A stretch of DNA of 64,000 nt from Rhizobium lusitanum (GCF_014189535.1 NZ_CP050308.1:1550001-1614000); one strand, 5' to 3'. Shown: positions 7,357 to 16,164, numbered from the stretch's first letter. The notes: a model not told the origin generated them from the letters alone. Numbers and translations are program-made.

Positions 7357-8388
7357 CTACTTCTCCGTCAGCTTCAGCTCAATACGCCGATTGGTAGCAC
7401 GCGCCTCCGGCGTGTCGCCGGGTGCGATCGGCTGGAACTCGCCAAAGCCGGCGGCGACGAGCCGGTCGGCGGGAACGCCCTGCGAAATGAGGAATTTGAC
7501 GACGGCGATGGCACGGGCAGACGACAGCGCCCAATTATCCGGATAGCGGCCATTACCCGAAAGCGGCACATTGTCCGTATGCCCGTCGACACGCAGCACC
7601 CAGTTGATCTCCGGGGGAATTTCCTTGGAAAGATCGACCAACGCGGCGGCGAGTTTCCCCATCTCCGTCTGGCCGGCCGGATTGAGATCGGCAGCGCCGG
7701 AGGGGAACAGCACTTCGGACTGGAAGACGAAGCGATCGCCGACGATGCGGATATTGTCGCGGTCGGAGAGGATTTCGCGCAGGCGCCCGAAGAAGTCGGA
7801 GCGATAGCGGTTGAGCTCCTGCACCCGCTGCGCCAGCGCCACATTCAGCCGCCGGCCGAGATCGGCGATCTTCACCTGCGATGACTGATCCTTGCTCTCC
7901 GAAGCCTGCAACGCGGCCTCGACAGCGGCGATCTGGCTGCGAAGTGCTGCAATCTGCTGATTGAGGAGCTCAACCTGGCTGAGCGCGCGCGCACTTGACT
8001 GCTTCTGCTCGTCAAGCTGCTGCGATAGCGTACCGACTTGCTGCTGGGACACCTGGCTATTGCCGGAGCCGGCGCTAAGCAGCGCCTGCAGGCGCGAGCG
8101 CTCGCCCTCTGCCAACGACAGCGATGCTTGCAGATTGGCAACCGAATCCTCCAGATCCTCCTTGCCGTTCTTCTCCAGCGCCAGTTGCTCCACCAGATCA
8201 TTGATGCGGCTGTTAAGCCTATTGAGCGCCGCGTCTCGGCCGGAGATTTCGCGACTGAGGATGAACTGGCCGAGGACGAACACCGTCAGCAGGAACATGA
8301 TCGCCATCAACAGCGTGGACAGCGCATCGACGAAGCCTGGCCAATAATCGACCGTTCGCTGGTGGCGGCGGTTTCGCGCGAGCGCCAT
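7357..8388 (-). CDS. MotB/OmpA-like peptidoglycan-binding membrane protein
   Basis: A 343-residue protein with the MotB layout: a short basic N-terminus, one transmembrane helix at about residues 20-45 with an aspartate at its start (FVDALSTLLMAIMFLL), a long coiled-coil rich in Leu, Gln and Ser (50-180), and a C-terminal OmpA-like peptidoglycan-binding domain (about 210-343; DGHTDNVP, TNRRIEL). The 3-bp spacing to the MotA-like gene indicates co-translation and a joint complex. No other flagellar gene is nearby, and the coiled-coil is longer than in a flagellar stator. It is more likely a proton-driven envelope machine of the TolQR/ExbBD/MotAB class. Confidence 0.85.
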   Translation of the reverse strand: MALARNRRHQRTVDYWPGFVDALSTLLMAIMFLLTVFVLGQFILSREISGRDAALNRLNSRINDLVEQLALEKNGKEDLEDSVANLQASLSLAEGERSRLQALLSAGSGNSQVSQQQVGTLSQQLDEQKQSSARALSQVELLNQQIAALRSQIAAVEAALQASESKDQSSQVKIADLGRRLNVALAQRVQELNRYRSDFFGRLREILSDRDNIRIVGDRFVFQSEVLFPSGAADLNPAGQTEMGKLAAALVDLSKEIPPEINWVLRVDGHTDNVPLSGNGRYPDNWALSSARAIAVVKFLISQGVPADRLVAAGFGEFQPIAPGDTPEARATNRRIELKLTEK

Positions 8389-8391
8389 GGC

Positions 8392-9435
8392 TTACTTGCT
8401 CCCGGTCTTCTCGGTATGGCTGATGCGGTCGGCAAGGCGATCGAGCGTGCGACGCATCGATTTCGCCTCCTCCTGCTGCGCTTCGATCCAGTCACGCAGC
8501 ATCTGCTGCTCGTTACGCATGTTCTTGACCAGGCCCTGGATGCCTTCGGCAAGGTTTGCCATGGCCGTCACCGAACGCTGGCCACCGCCCTCGTCGGCGA
8601 TCTTGCGCAGATAGTCCGAAAGCGCGCGCACATCCTCGGAGGATGCGCCGTTGGTGCCGTCGATGACCGGACCGTGATCGGAACCGACATCGGTGACGGA
8701 GGAGAGCCAGTTTTCCAGCTCGGTATAAAAGCGGTTCTGCGCACGACCGGCCTGCAGGTCGAGAAAGCCGAGGATCAGCGAGCCGGAAAGACCAAGCAGC
8801 GAAGACGAGAACGCTGTGCCCATGCCGACCAGCGGCCCGGACAGGCCGGACTTCAGCGAACCGAGAATATCGCTGCTATCGCCCGAGCCGACATCGAGGC
8901 TCTGGATGACATCGTTGATGGAACCGATCGTGCCGATCAGGCCCCAGAAAGTGCCGAGCAGGCCGAGGAAGACCAGCAGGCCGATGAGATAGCGCGAGGT
9001 GTCGCGCGACTCGTCAAGGCGGGTGGCGATGGAATCGAGGATAGAGCGCAGCGTCGCCGTCGAAAGCTGCATGCCGCGGCGGTTGCCGATCAGCGCCCGC
9101 ATCGGCGCCAGAAGCCGGGGATTGCGACCGACCTTGTCGGCATTGCCAACCGCGCGGAAGTGATTGAACCAGCGGACTTCCGGCCGCAGCATCAGCACAT
9201 GGTTGAAGACCAGCAGGATGCCGACGGCCAATACACCGAGAATCAGACCGTTAAGGCCGGGATTGTGCATGAAGGCGACTTGGGCCTGACGAAACAGGAT
9301 TGCCACGATAAAGCCGACGATGACCAGAAACAGGATCATCGTCCAGAAGAAGGCCATTGGGCTGGAGAGCTTGTAGGTATATCCGCCCGACGCATTGTCG
9401 GTCGACCCCATATCCCCCAGGTTCACATTTTCCAT
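8392..9435 (-). CDS. MotA/TolQ/ExbB-like proton channel protein
   Basis: A 347-residue inner-membrane protein with four predicted helices: about residues 27-48, 60-82, 166-190 (YLIGLLVFLGLLGTFWGLIG) and 205-235. The last two form the conserved MotA/TolQ/ExbB channel core. A cytoplasmic loop separates the pairs, and a helical tail follows. It is the first gene of a two-gene unit with the MotB-like protein, and together they should form a proton-powered complex anchored to peptidoglycan. It is larger and more divergent than flagellar MotA, and the cargo or partner is unknown. Confidence 0.85.
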   Translation of the reverse strand: MENVNLGDMGSTDNASGGYTYKLSSPMAFFWTMILFLVIVGFIVAILFRQAQVAFMHNPGLNGLILGVLAVGILLVFNHVLMLRPEVRWFNHFRAVGNADKVGRNPRLLAPMRALIGNRRGMQLSTATLRSILDSIATRLDESRDTSRYLIGLLVFLGLLGTFWGLIGTIGSINDVIQSLDVGSGDSSDILGSLKSGLSGPLVGMGTAFSSSLLGLSGSLILGFLDLQAGRAQNRFYTELENWLSSVTDVGSDHGPVIDGTNGASSEDVRALSDYLRKIADEGGGQRSVTAMANLAEGIQGLVKNMRNEQQMLRDWIEAQQEEAKSMRRTLDRLADRISHTEKTGSK

Positions 9436-9567
9436 TGCACGCTCAGCCTCCGGAGTTTCCGCAGGCGGAGACTAGAGCAACATTGAGCCGAATTGAAGAG
9501 ACGGAAAGCACAAAACAACCCGTTGGCAACAGGCAGTTTTGCCACAGGTGATTGGGCTAGTGCGACC

Positions 9568-10370
9568 TTATTTCGTCGGAATCGGCCGCTTGACGACCTC
9601 GGCAAGCGCCTTGTGAATATGCTCATTGCCGCAGATGATCGAACTGGTGGCGAGCATGTCGCTGCCGCCATCGAAATCCGATACGAAACCACCAGCTTCA
9701 CGCACCAGCAGAATACCGGCCGCCATGTCCCAGGGCGACAGGCCCACTTCCCAGAAGCCGTCGAAACGGCCGGCGGCGACATAGGCGAGATCGAGCGCTG
9801 CCGAACCGACGCGGCGAACACCGGCGACTTCGCCCATGACATGGCGCAGCTCGACGAGGAACTTGCCGTGATTGCCGCGCCAAGATGCGGAACGCCGCAG
9901 CCGATGACGCAATCCGAGAGCACGCGGCGCGAGGCGACGCGCAGGCGGCGATCGTTGAGGAAGGCTCCGCCGCCGCGCTCGGCGGTGTAAAGCTCGTCCG
10001 TCGCCGGATTGAAGATGACGCCGGCGACGATCTCGCCGTTACGCTCGAGCGCGACCGACACGGAGAACATCGGAATGCCGTGCAGGAAGTTGGTCGTGCC
10101 GTCGAGCGGATCGACGATCCAGCGATGCGCGCCGTCGGTGCCCTTGATCTCCTCATCGGCCTCTTCGCCGAGGAAGCCGTAGGTCGGCCGTGCCTTCAAC
10201 AGCTCGTCGCGGATGATCTTCTGCGCCTTCAGATCGGCCTGGCTGACGAAATCGCCTGGTCCCTTCACCGAAACCTGCAGGTTCTGCACTTCGCCGAAAT
10301 CGCGGCTGAGTGACTTGCCTGCCTTGAGGGCAGCCTGAACCATGACATTGAGAAGAGCTGAACGGGCCAT
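9568..10370 (-). CDS. suhB: Inositol monophosphatase family protein, single-base frameshift
   Basis: The start MARSALLNVMVQAALKAG and the metal-binding motifs GEEADEEI and WIVDPLDGTTNFLHG are those of the magnesium-dependent inositol-1-phosphatase family (SuhB type). The frame is lost after CGVPHLG. One G restored beside 9879, making CCGCGG, continues it as RGNHGKFLVEL, AALDLAYVAAGRFDGFWE and the second metal motif SPWDMAAGILLVREAGG, for a total of 267 residues, the normal length. It hydrolyses inositol or related sugar phosphates; SuhB also has an RNA-related role in enterobacteria. The defect is probably a sequencing error. Confidence 0.85.
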
Positions 10371-10603
10371 CGGTTTTCCTTGGGTAATATAGAAGGCACT
10401 GACCGGACCCGAAAAAGGCCCCGGCGGAGCGGGATCGGCAGCGCAATAAAAGATTGGCGGCCTCAAGACCACAAAATCGGGGGAATTTCAAGTGCCGAGG
10501 CAAATGCTGCCATTATCGGGCCGCCCTCGTGGTTCGAGGCTGCGGCCTTTGTCTTATGCACTTCACCACGAGAGCAGGTGAAGGAACTCGAATCCGGGCG
10601 ATA

Positions 10604-11250
10604 TCACCAAGCCAGTACGCGTTTGCCGACAAAAGCGCCCATACCCATCACGATAGCAATCGCGATGCTATACCAGACCGCCACGAACAGGCCGCCATCA
10701 TTCTTGCAGACGAAAGCATAGGCAGCAGCCCCGAGAGCGCCCGCGAGAATACCGGCCGCAGCACCAGCCATGGTCGGTCGGGTCGTGACGCCGGTGCGTA
10801 GCGCCGCGATGATCAGCGCCAGCGGAACGAGCGATAGCAGGACCATGGCCATCAGGCAGCTCGGAACGGAAACGCCGGACCGGCCCATCAGCGGGAAACC
10901 CGATGCATCCGAAGCAGCACCGATCAACAACAGCGCCACCCCCGGCAGCAGCATGGCAAGCGAAAGCTCCCCGAGCCCGGCTTGCCGGCATGACGCACGG
11001 CCAGAATGCCACCACCGGCCAGCATCAGCATGCTGATGATCTTGTGATGGAATGGCGCGCTGCGCAAAGTCGCCTGCAATTCGGGCTGAAAGCCGAAGGT
11101 GACAAAGACCAGGACGATCGCGCAGATGAGCGAAAGGATCGTTGCAAGCAGCAAAATGCGCTCAAAGGAAAGAGCCGGGCGTCGCTGCCCTGCCCCAGCC
11201 TCGCCAGCCAGACTTCGGATCATGAGGTCCGTATCATCAGCCGTTTTCAT
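10604..11250 (-). CDS. nrsF: NrsF-type anti-sigma factor (DUF1109), single-base frameshift
   Basis: An inner-membrane protein with six predicted helices. The first part is read from ATG 11250 (MKTADDTDLMIRSLAG ... HKIISMLMLAGGGILAVRHA), the rest in another frame (LLPGVALLLIGAASD to VGKRVLAW, stop 10604). Restoring one G beside 10975 joins them as HAGKPGLGELSLAMLLPG and gives 215 residues, the usual length for DUF1109/NrsF. It overlaps the sigma gene by 4 bases (ATGA). NrsF proteins hold SigF-type ECF factors at the membrane and release them upon heavy-metal or oxidative stress. The stimulus here is inferred. Confidence 0.83.
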
Positions 11251-11831
11251 ATCTTGCCCTTGCTTGGTTTGTGTGGAGCCACGCCAGCGACCAAAGCCAG
11301 GTGTTGCAGCGCCCGGTGCAGCGTCACCCGCACAGCACCTTCGCTGGTCTGGAGCTTCTCGGCTGTCTCGCGCACCGATGCGCCCTCGATCGTCAGCGCC
11401 TGGACGACGGTGCGTTGACCAAGGGAGAGACCGTTCAAATGACGATCGAGATCGACGAGCGCCCGGTCGGCGTCTTCACGCGGAGCTTCGACCACATTGG
11501 ACCATTCTTCCAGCGTCAGATCGCTGCGATACCGCGCTTCCCGGCGTCGGCGGCGCATCGCGTCCGACAGCTTGTAACGTGCAATGGCGTAAAACCACGG
11601 CAGAAAGGCGCGATCCGCGTCCCATCGATGCCGCATCGTATGCAGGCCGATCAATATCTCCTGAACGATATCCTCGGTCTCATGCGCACTCATGCCGAGC
11701 CGCGACAACCGTCCGCGAACCAATATGCGCAGCGATTTCGCGACATCTCCCAGCAACCATTCATAAGCGGCAGCATCGCCCCGCCGCTCGGCCTTCATGG
11801 CATTGGCCCAAATCTGTTCGCGCGATTCCAT
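11247..11831 (-). CDS. sigF: ECF sigma factor of the SigF (ECF16) type
   Basis: A 194-residue ECF sigma factor. Region 2 covers about 30-95 (SAHETEDIVQEILIGLHTMR, DRAFLPWFYAIARYKLSD) and region 4 about 125-185 (RTVVQALTIEGASVRETAEK, then a recognition helix SEGAVRVTLHRALQ). Its stop overlaps the start of nrsF, the typical SigF-NrsF arrangement. The promoter 10-34 bp upstream matches the known SigF consensus, so it is probably autoregulated. It would direct transcription of stress-response genes when NrsF releases it. Confidence 0.88.
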   Translation of the reverse strand: MESREQIWANAMKAERRGDAAAYEWLLGDVAKSLRILVRGRLSRLGMSAHETEDIVQEILIGLHTMRHRWDADRAFLPWFYAIARYKLSDAMRRRRREARYRSDLTLEEWSNVVEAPREDADRALVDLDRHLNGLSLGQRTVVQALTIEGASVRETAEKLQTSEGAVRVTLHRALQHLALVAGVAPHKPSKGKI

Positions 11832-11840
11832 ACCTACCTA

Positions 11841-11865
11841 TTCGCCGCCAAAGCGCGTTTGTTAC
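11841..11865 (-). promoter_or_regulatory. SigF-type promoter upstream of sigF
   Basis: On the minus strand, GTAACA is followed after 15 bases by CGAA, close to the Caulobacter SigF consensus (GTAACC-N16-CGAA). It lies directly upstream of the sigma factor gene, as expected for autoregulation. Confidence 0.55.
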
Positions 11866-12004
11866 GACGTAACTCAGATTTTTTATCGCTTCGGGCCAAA
11901 CACCAACACGTTTCCGTGATGATGTTGCGCCGCACCCGAGCCGGGCGAATTGAGTTTCAGGAGCGTGAAGAATCCTCCCGACAATCAACCAAGGAAACCG
12001 ATCG

Positions 12005-12784
12005 ATGAAAACAATGCAAAAGCTTGTCCTTGCCGCAGCCGCACTATTGGCTGCCTTCGCAGCACATCCGGCCCTCGCCGCAACCGCGCCGACGATCAAG
12101 GCGCATAATGTCGTCCTCGTCCATGGCGCCTACGCGGACGGATCGAGCTGGTCCGAGGTGATCCCGATACTTCAGCGTGCCGGCCTGCATGTCACTTCGG
12201 TGCAAAACCCTCTGACGTCCTTCGCCGATGACGTTGCCGCCACCAACCGGGCTCTGGCGTTACAGGACGGCCCGACCGTGCTCGTCGGCCATTCCTATGC
12301 GGGCATGGTCATCAGCGAGACCGGCGTCGACCCGAAGGTCAGCGCCCTCGTCTATGTTGCCGCCCGCGCACCGGACGCCGGCGAAGACTATGCAGCACTC
12401 GCCGCCAAATTCCCCACCCCACCGGCAAGCAAGGGTCTCGTCCATTCAGACGGTTTCGCTCAGCTCAGCGAAGATGCTTTCGTCCATGACTTCGCTGGCG
12501 ACCTGAAACCCGCCAAAGCCAGGGCGCTCTATGCGGTGCAGGGACGGATTTCGGACACGCTATTTGCCTCGCGCACCACGCAGGCCGCCTGGAAGACCAA
12601 GCCGAGCTGGTACGCCATCTCGAAGAACGACCATACCACATCGCCCGAGCTGGAACGCTTTCTCGCCAAGCGCATGAATGCGACCACCGTCGAACTCAAC
12701 TCCAGCCACGTCTCACTGATTTCCCACCCGCGTGAAATCGCCAACATGATCCTTGCGGCCGCAGGCTACGCAGTGAAGAAATAG
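12005..12784 (+). CDS. Secreted alpha/beta-fold hydrolase
   Basis: A 259-residue protein with a clean Sec signal peptide (about residues 1-26, cleavage after LAA or ATA). The mature part is a small alpha/beta hydrolase of the EstC type: oxyanion region VVLVHGAYADGSSW, nucleophile elbow GHSYAG, and a C-terminal His in LNSSHVSLISHP. Family members act on esters, but the substrate is unknown. The gene is divergent from sigF, and the 170-bp interval holds the SigF promoter for the other direction, so the hydrolase may respond to the same stress; no clear SigF site faces it. Confidence 0.85.
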   Translation: MKTMQKLVLAAAALLAAFAAHPALAATAPTIKAHNVVLVHGAYADGSSWSEVIPILQRAGLHVTSVQNPLTSFADDVAATNRALALQDGPTVLVGHSYAGMVISETGVDPKVSALVYVAARAPDAGEDYAALAAKFPTPPASKGLVHSDGFAQLSEDAFVHDFAGDLKPAKARALYAVQGRISDTLFASRTTQAAWKTKPSWYAISKNDHTTSPELERFLAKRMNATTVELNSSHVSLISHPREIANMILAAAGYAVKK

Positions 12785-12861
12785 CTGACGCCAATCATCT
12801 GATACATTTTCGAGATCGATTCAGCGATCTGCTTCAGAAAACTGCAAACACGCCGGACGCG

Positions 12862-14085
12862 CTACCGCGCCCGGCGGAACTTGTTGGCCGCGTCGATAGC
12901 TGCTTTCTGCTGATAATCCTCGATGCCCTGGTAGAAATCCTCGAGCTCCGGATCCTTCAGGCCAGCACGGCGGGAGATGACATACCATGTCGCCGCCGCC
13001 ACCGGATCCTGCTTCGTGCCAAGCGCATTGATATAGAGATGCGCCAGCTTGTTCTGGGCAACGACATTGCCGCGATAGGCGGCAACACGCATCCAATTGA
13101 AGCCGTTTTCCAGATCCTGCTTGCCGCCGGTACCGTTGATCAGCCAGACGCCCATGTCGAGCTGCGCGGTGTCGAAACCGGCATTGGCGGCGCGCGACAA
13201 CCAGGCACGCGCCTGCGCCTTCTTCTCCGGTGGCAGGTCGGGCATGTTGAGATAGAGTTGCGAGATCGCATACTGCGCGTCGGCAATGCCCTGTTCGGCG
13301 GACTTCTCATAATAGGGAAGAGCCATCTGCAGGCCCTTTATGCCGGGATTTTCCGCCGTCAGCATCTGCCCCAAGTTGAATTCGGCGGATGCCTGGCCGG
13401 CATCGGCCGCCTTCTTCATCCATTCGTCCGCCTTCTTCCGGTCGCGCAGCACGTCGCGCCCTTCCATCAGGACGAGCGCATATTTGAACATCGCGGTGGC
13501 GTCGCCGCCCTCGGCCGCCTTGTTGTACCAGAAGGCGGCATCCTTGTTGTCGCGCTTGACGCCGAGACCTTGCGACATCAGTTCGGCAAGCAGGGTCTGC
13601 GCAGCGGGGTCGCCGAGCTGGGCCCGCGGCAGAGCCCTCTGGAACGCAGTCAGATAATAGCCACGCTGGAATGCACCGTAAGCTTCGTCGACTTTACCCT
13701 TGAAGGGTTTGTCTTTTGGCAGATCGGGCAGATTCGCGCCCATGCGCTCAAAGACCCCGACACCTTCTGACGGCTTGACATCATCGGCCTTCGGCTCCGC
13801 GCTAGGCTGGATCTTCTCGGTCTTGAAGGTGTTGGTGCCGGCATCGAGAGGACGCGTCACAACGCTCTCTCCACGCGTCGAAGCGGCGTCGTCCAGCGGC
13901 ACATCGGTATCGTCGGCAGGCCCGCCTTCGGCAGGTTTGGCACTCGCGTCCGGCTGCGCGGCGATGCCAGGCAGCGACGTATCGCTATTGCTCGACTGCG
14001 CCACTGCCAGCAACGGCAATACCGTCAGTCCGACGGCAAGCGCGGCAAGGAAGGACCTGTGACTGAATCGAGGCGTAAACGACAT
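12862..14085 (-). CDS. Periplasmic Sel1/TPR-repeat protein
   Basis: A 407-residue exported protein: signal peptide at about 1-29 (ALAVGLTVLPLLAVAQ), a disordered Pro/Ala/Ser/Asp-rich segment at 30-120, then six or so Sel1-like repeats at about 130-390 (for example KDAAFWYNKAAEGGDATAMF, ADEWMKKAADAGQASAEFNL). Sel1 repeats make protein-protein contacts. Related rhizobial proteins such as ExoR regulate envelope signalling, but this protein is larger and not clearly ExoR. It lies 9 bp downstream of the ThiE-like gene and is probably co-transcribed with it. Confidence 0.85.
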   Translation of the reverse strand: MSFTPRFSHRSFLAALAVGLTVLPLLAVAQSSNSDTSLPGIAAQPDASAKPAEGGPADDTDVPLDDAASTRGESVVTRPLDAGTNTFKTEKIQPSAEPKADDVKPSEGVGVFERMGANLPDLPKDKPFKGKVDEAYGAFQRGYYLTAFQRALPRAQLGDPAAQTLLAELMSQGLGVKRDNKDAAFWYNKAAEGGDATAMFKYALVLMEGRDVLRDRKKADEWMKKAADAGQASAEFNLGQMLTAENPGIKGLQMALPYYEKSAEQGIADAQYAISQLYLNMPDLPPEKKAQARAWLSRAANAGFDTAQLDMGVWLINGTGGKQDLENGFNWMRVAAYRGNVVAQNKLAHLYINALGTKQDPVAAATWYVISRRAGLKDPELEDFYQGIEDYQQKAAIDAANKFRRAR

Positions 14086-14094
14086 GGTTTGCTA

Positions 14095-14751
14095 TCAATC
14101 TTCAAACCGTGGCGCTTTTTCGTCAAGAAGTGCATTCACTTCCGCAACGATAGAGGTGGCAGCCGCGGGATCGGCAAAAACAGCCATGCGGAGCGCCACG
14201 AATTCGGCGCCCGACAAAGCTACCTCCAGCGTCGATTTCGGATCCGTGCCACCCATGACGATACAGGGGATCGCGATCATCGACGCCCACCATTCGGCGA
14301 GCGCCACGTTTTTCGGATGCGCCACCGGCTTGATGTCGCCCTCGAGCTTGCCGAAGAAGATATAGTCGGGCCGCAGTTCGCCGATCTCCAGCGCATGATG
14401 CCTGTCCGCGGCATTGCCGCCGCCGACGATCAGCTTCGGCGCGTGTTTTTCCACCGCCTCGGTGAATTCGGCGAGATTACCGGTGATGTGCAGGCCGTCA
14501 GCCTTGGCGCGACCGGCAACGCGGCTGTCGCCGGCGATCATCGCGGCGGCACCCGTCTCCTGCACCAACGGCACCAGCTTTTCCGCATGTTTCTGGAAGG
14601 TACCATCGTCAAGCGCGTATTGCGGGATGATAACGGAGGCTACATCCCCACCCCTCAACGCGTCGGCCAGTACCTTCGCCTGCTCGTCGATATCGGCAAT
14701 ATCGGGAACGATCAGAACGAGGCGGCAGCGATCTTTTGGCACAGACATCAA
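14095..14751 (-). CDS. ThiE-like thiamine phosphate synthase family protein
   Basis: A 218-residue TIM-barrel protein of the thiamine-phosphate synthase superfamily, as seen in AAMIAGDSRVAGRAKADGLH (middle) and IPCIVMGGTDPKSTLEVALS (near the end). It is divergent from true ThiE: the usual VVSAIF ending is replaced by ALRMAVF, and the pyrophosphate-binding residues are only partly visible. Rhizobia commonly encode such a second ThiE-like protein next to glycolytic genes, but those genes are not upstream here. The role in thiamine synthesis is therefore uncertain. It is followed closely by the Sel1 protein. Confidence 0.75.
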   Translation of the reverse strand: MMSVPKDRCRLVLIVPDIADIDEQAKVLADALRGGDVASVIIPQYALDDGTFQKHAEKLVPLVQETGAAAMIAGDSRVAGRAKADGLHITGNLAEFTEAVEKHAPKLIVGGGNAADRHHALEIGELRPDYIFFGKLEGDIKPVAHPKNVALAEWWASMIAIPCIVMGGTDPKSTLEVALSGAEFVALRMAVFADPAAATSIVAEVNALLDEKAPRFED

Positions 14752-14997
14752 GAGTTTCCATATTTACGGTTTCATTCGTCAGGGATGGCGTACCCGTTCG
14801 ATGTTTGTGAGTAAATCCGTTAGCACGGTCTGACAAGGGGCAGGCTACCGAAACAGGCCCGCGCCATGAACACCATGCCCATTATGAATGGCCCTGTGGG
14901 ACGTTCCGGGCGCGATGCCAGGAAACAAACGACGTAACCCGTCATTGCATCGCACAATTGACTTGCCGGTCCCCTAGGTTTGACGTAGCTTTTTGCC

Positions 14998-15258
14998 ATG
15001 TCGACCATGGACCCCTTCGCTGCCATCGCGGATCCGAACCGGCGCTATCTGCTGGAAGAGTTGCGGCGCGCACCGAAAACGGTCAACGAGCTGGCACGGG
15101 GCCTGCCCATCAGCCGCCCCGCCGTGTCGCAACATCTCAAGGCGCTGCTCGACAGCAACCTCGTTTCCGTCACCTCCGATGGCACGAAACGCATCTACGC
15201 GGTCAACGGCCCCGGCTTCGACAAACTCAATTTGTGGCTGGATCAATTCTGGGCCTGA
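14998..15258 (+). CDS. ArsR-family transcriptional regulator
   Basis: An 86-residue winged helix-turn-helix protein made of little more than the DNA-binding domain: DPFAAIADPNRRYLLEELRR, the recognition helix in LPISRPAVSQHLKALLDSNL, and a wing VSVTSDGTKRIYAVN. It lacks the CXC metal site of ArsR/SmtB sensors, so it belongs to the metal-free subgroup that often controls neighbouring stress or SRPBCC-domain genes. No such partner lies downstream; a repeat and a terminator follow directly. The target is unknown. Confidence 0.85.
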   Translation: MSTMDPFAAIADPNRRYLLEELRRAPKTVNELARGLPISRPAVSQHLKALLDSNLVSVTSDGTKRIYAVNGPGFDKLNLWLDQFWA

Positions 15259-15301
15259 GAGCGGCCCTTAAAGCGTTTCAGCGATTTATGCTGTTTTTTG
15301 A

Positions 15302-15347
15302 CGCAATTCCGGACGGAAAACAGCTACGCACTTTTCCTGGAATTGCT
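15302..15347. repeat. Rhizobial palindromic intergenic repeat, copy B
   Basis: The reverse complement of this stretch closely matches the element at 733-780, with ends GCAATTCC / GGAATTGC and the core GACGGAAAACAGCTACGCAC. Its position just after the ArsR stop codon parallels copy A after DUF1192. Confidence 0.6.
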
Positions 15348-15390
15348 CCCGTGCCATCCCGCGAATTCCCGATGCTTCGCATAAAAATTA

Positions 15391-15425
15391 CGCCGGCTTC
15401 GACTTGTAACATGTCGAAGCCGGCG
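15391..15425. terminator. Bidirectional terminator-like hairpin
   Basis: A perfect 13-bp stem, CGCCGGCTTCGAC / GTCGAAGCCGGCG, with a 9-base loop, flanked by an A-rich left side and a CGTTTT right side. It separates the ArsR gene from the convergent YdcH gene. Confidence 0.75.
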
Positions 15426-15542
15426 CATTCGTTTTAGCTGGAATGGTCACCATCTCCGGCCAAGGATTGCCCCGGGGCTCTTCAGCCCGCCTGTCCTTCC
15501 TGGCCGTAATCGGTGGTTTTGTCCCTTATATAAGACGTTGCG

Positions 15543-15716
15543 TCAGTGAACTGACGATTTCAGACGCTGGATTTCGTCCTTGAGGCGCAGCTTCCTGCGC
15601 TTGAGATCGGCTATTTCGGTATCCTTGATAGAGGGAGATGTCAGTGCAGAATGCAGCGCCTCCTCGAGAGCGACATGTTTCTTTTCGAGCGAATCAAGAT
15701 GTGCTTGAACAGTCAT
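15543..15716 (-). CDS. YdcH-family small protein (DUF465), short
   Basis: A 57-residue helical protein, MTVQAHLDSLEKKHVALEEA at the start and LKRRKLRLKDEIQRLKSS at the end, with the charged two-helix pattern of YdcH/DUF465 (SlyX-like) proteins. It starts at ATG 15716. The function is unknown. A second, longer YdcH-type gene lies divergently 228 bp away, upstream of purE. Confidence 0.8.
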   Translation of the reverse strand: MTVQAHLDSLEKKHVALEEALHSALTSPSIKDTEIADLKRRKLRLKDEIQRLKSSVH

Positions 15717-15944
15717 ATGACCCTTCCTTCCTCTTACAATCTCCAGCTATCCTTCGCCGGGGATTTAGGTGTCAACCTTATCAGTGTGACATAATATTGA
15801 ACCCTTGTCGAAGGCGAAAACGTGGCCTATGGGCGGCAAATTCATGACGATGGATAACTTCCCGTCCTCGCCATTTGGTGATAGGAGCTTGCGGAATTCA
15901 TGAGGCGGAACGAACGCGATTCCGCAAGCATTGGGGAAATAAGC

Positions 15945-16148
15945 ATGCCCGATCAGGAACAGGCGGAAATCAGGCTGATCGTGGCGCGGATGCGCCAGGA
16001 ACACGAGGATTATGACGTCGCGATCAATGCCATGATCCAGACGGGCTGCGAAGCCCTCCGCATCCAGCGCATGAAGAAGAAGAAGCTCGTCATCAAGGAC
16101 AGGTTGACCAAGCTTGAAGACCAGATCATCCCCGACATTATCGCCTGA
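15945..16148 (+). CDS. YdcH-family small protein (DUF465) upstream of purE
   Basis: A 67-residue charged helical protein; ATG 15945 follows GGGGAAA, whereas the earlier in-frame start at 15900 has no ribosome site. The motif [20 protein letters not shown] followed by [16 protein letters not shown] is the standard DUF465 form. It ends 16 bp before purE and is likely co-transcribed with purE-purK, an arrangement common in rhizobia. The molecular role is not known. Confidence 0.82.
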   Translation: MPDQEQAEIRLIVARMRQEHEDYDVAINAMIQTGCEALRIQRMKKKKLVIKDRLTKLEDQIIPDIIA

Positions 16149-16164
16149 GGAGCAAGACGCGACG

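Noticed and set aside
8038..9486. 482-residue plus-strand frame opposite the MotA/MotB-like genes
   Set aside because: Antisense to two well-supported membrane proteins; rich in Arg, His, Gln and Asp as expected for a shadow frame, with no family signal.
10480..10603. A stretch with GGTTCGAGGC and ACTCGAATCC that recalls tRNA T-arms
   Set aside because: No acceptor, D or anticodon stems can be folded around it; not a tRNA.
14820..15026. 68-residue minus-strand frame upstream of the ArsR gene, with a hydrophobic part
   Set aside because: It overlaps the ArsR start, lacks a ribosome site and has no family match.
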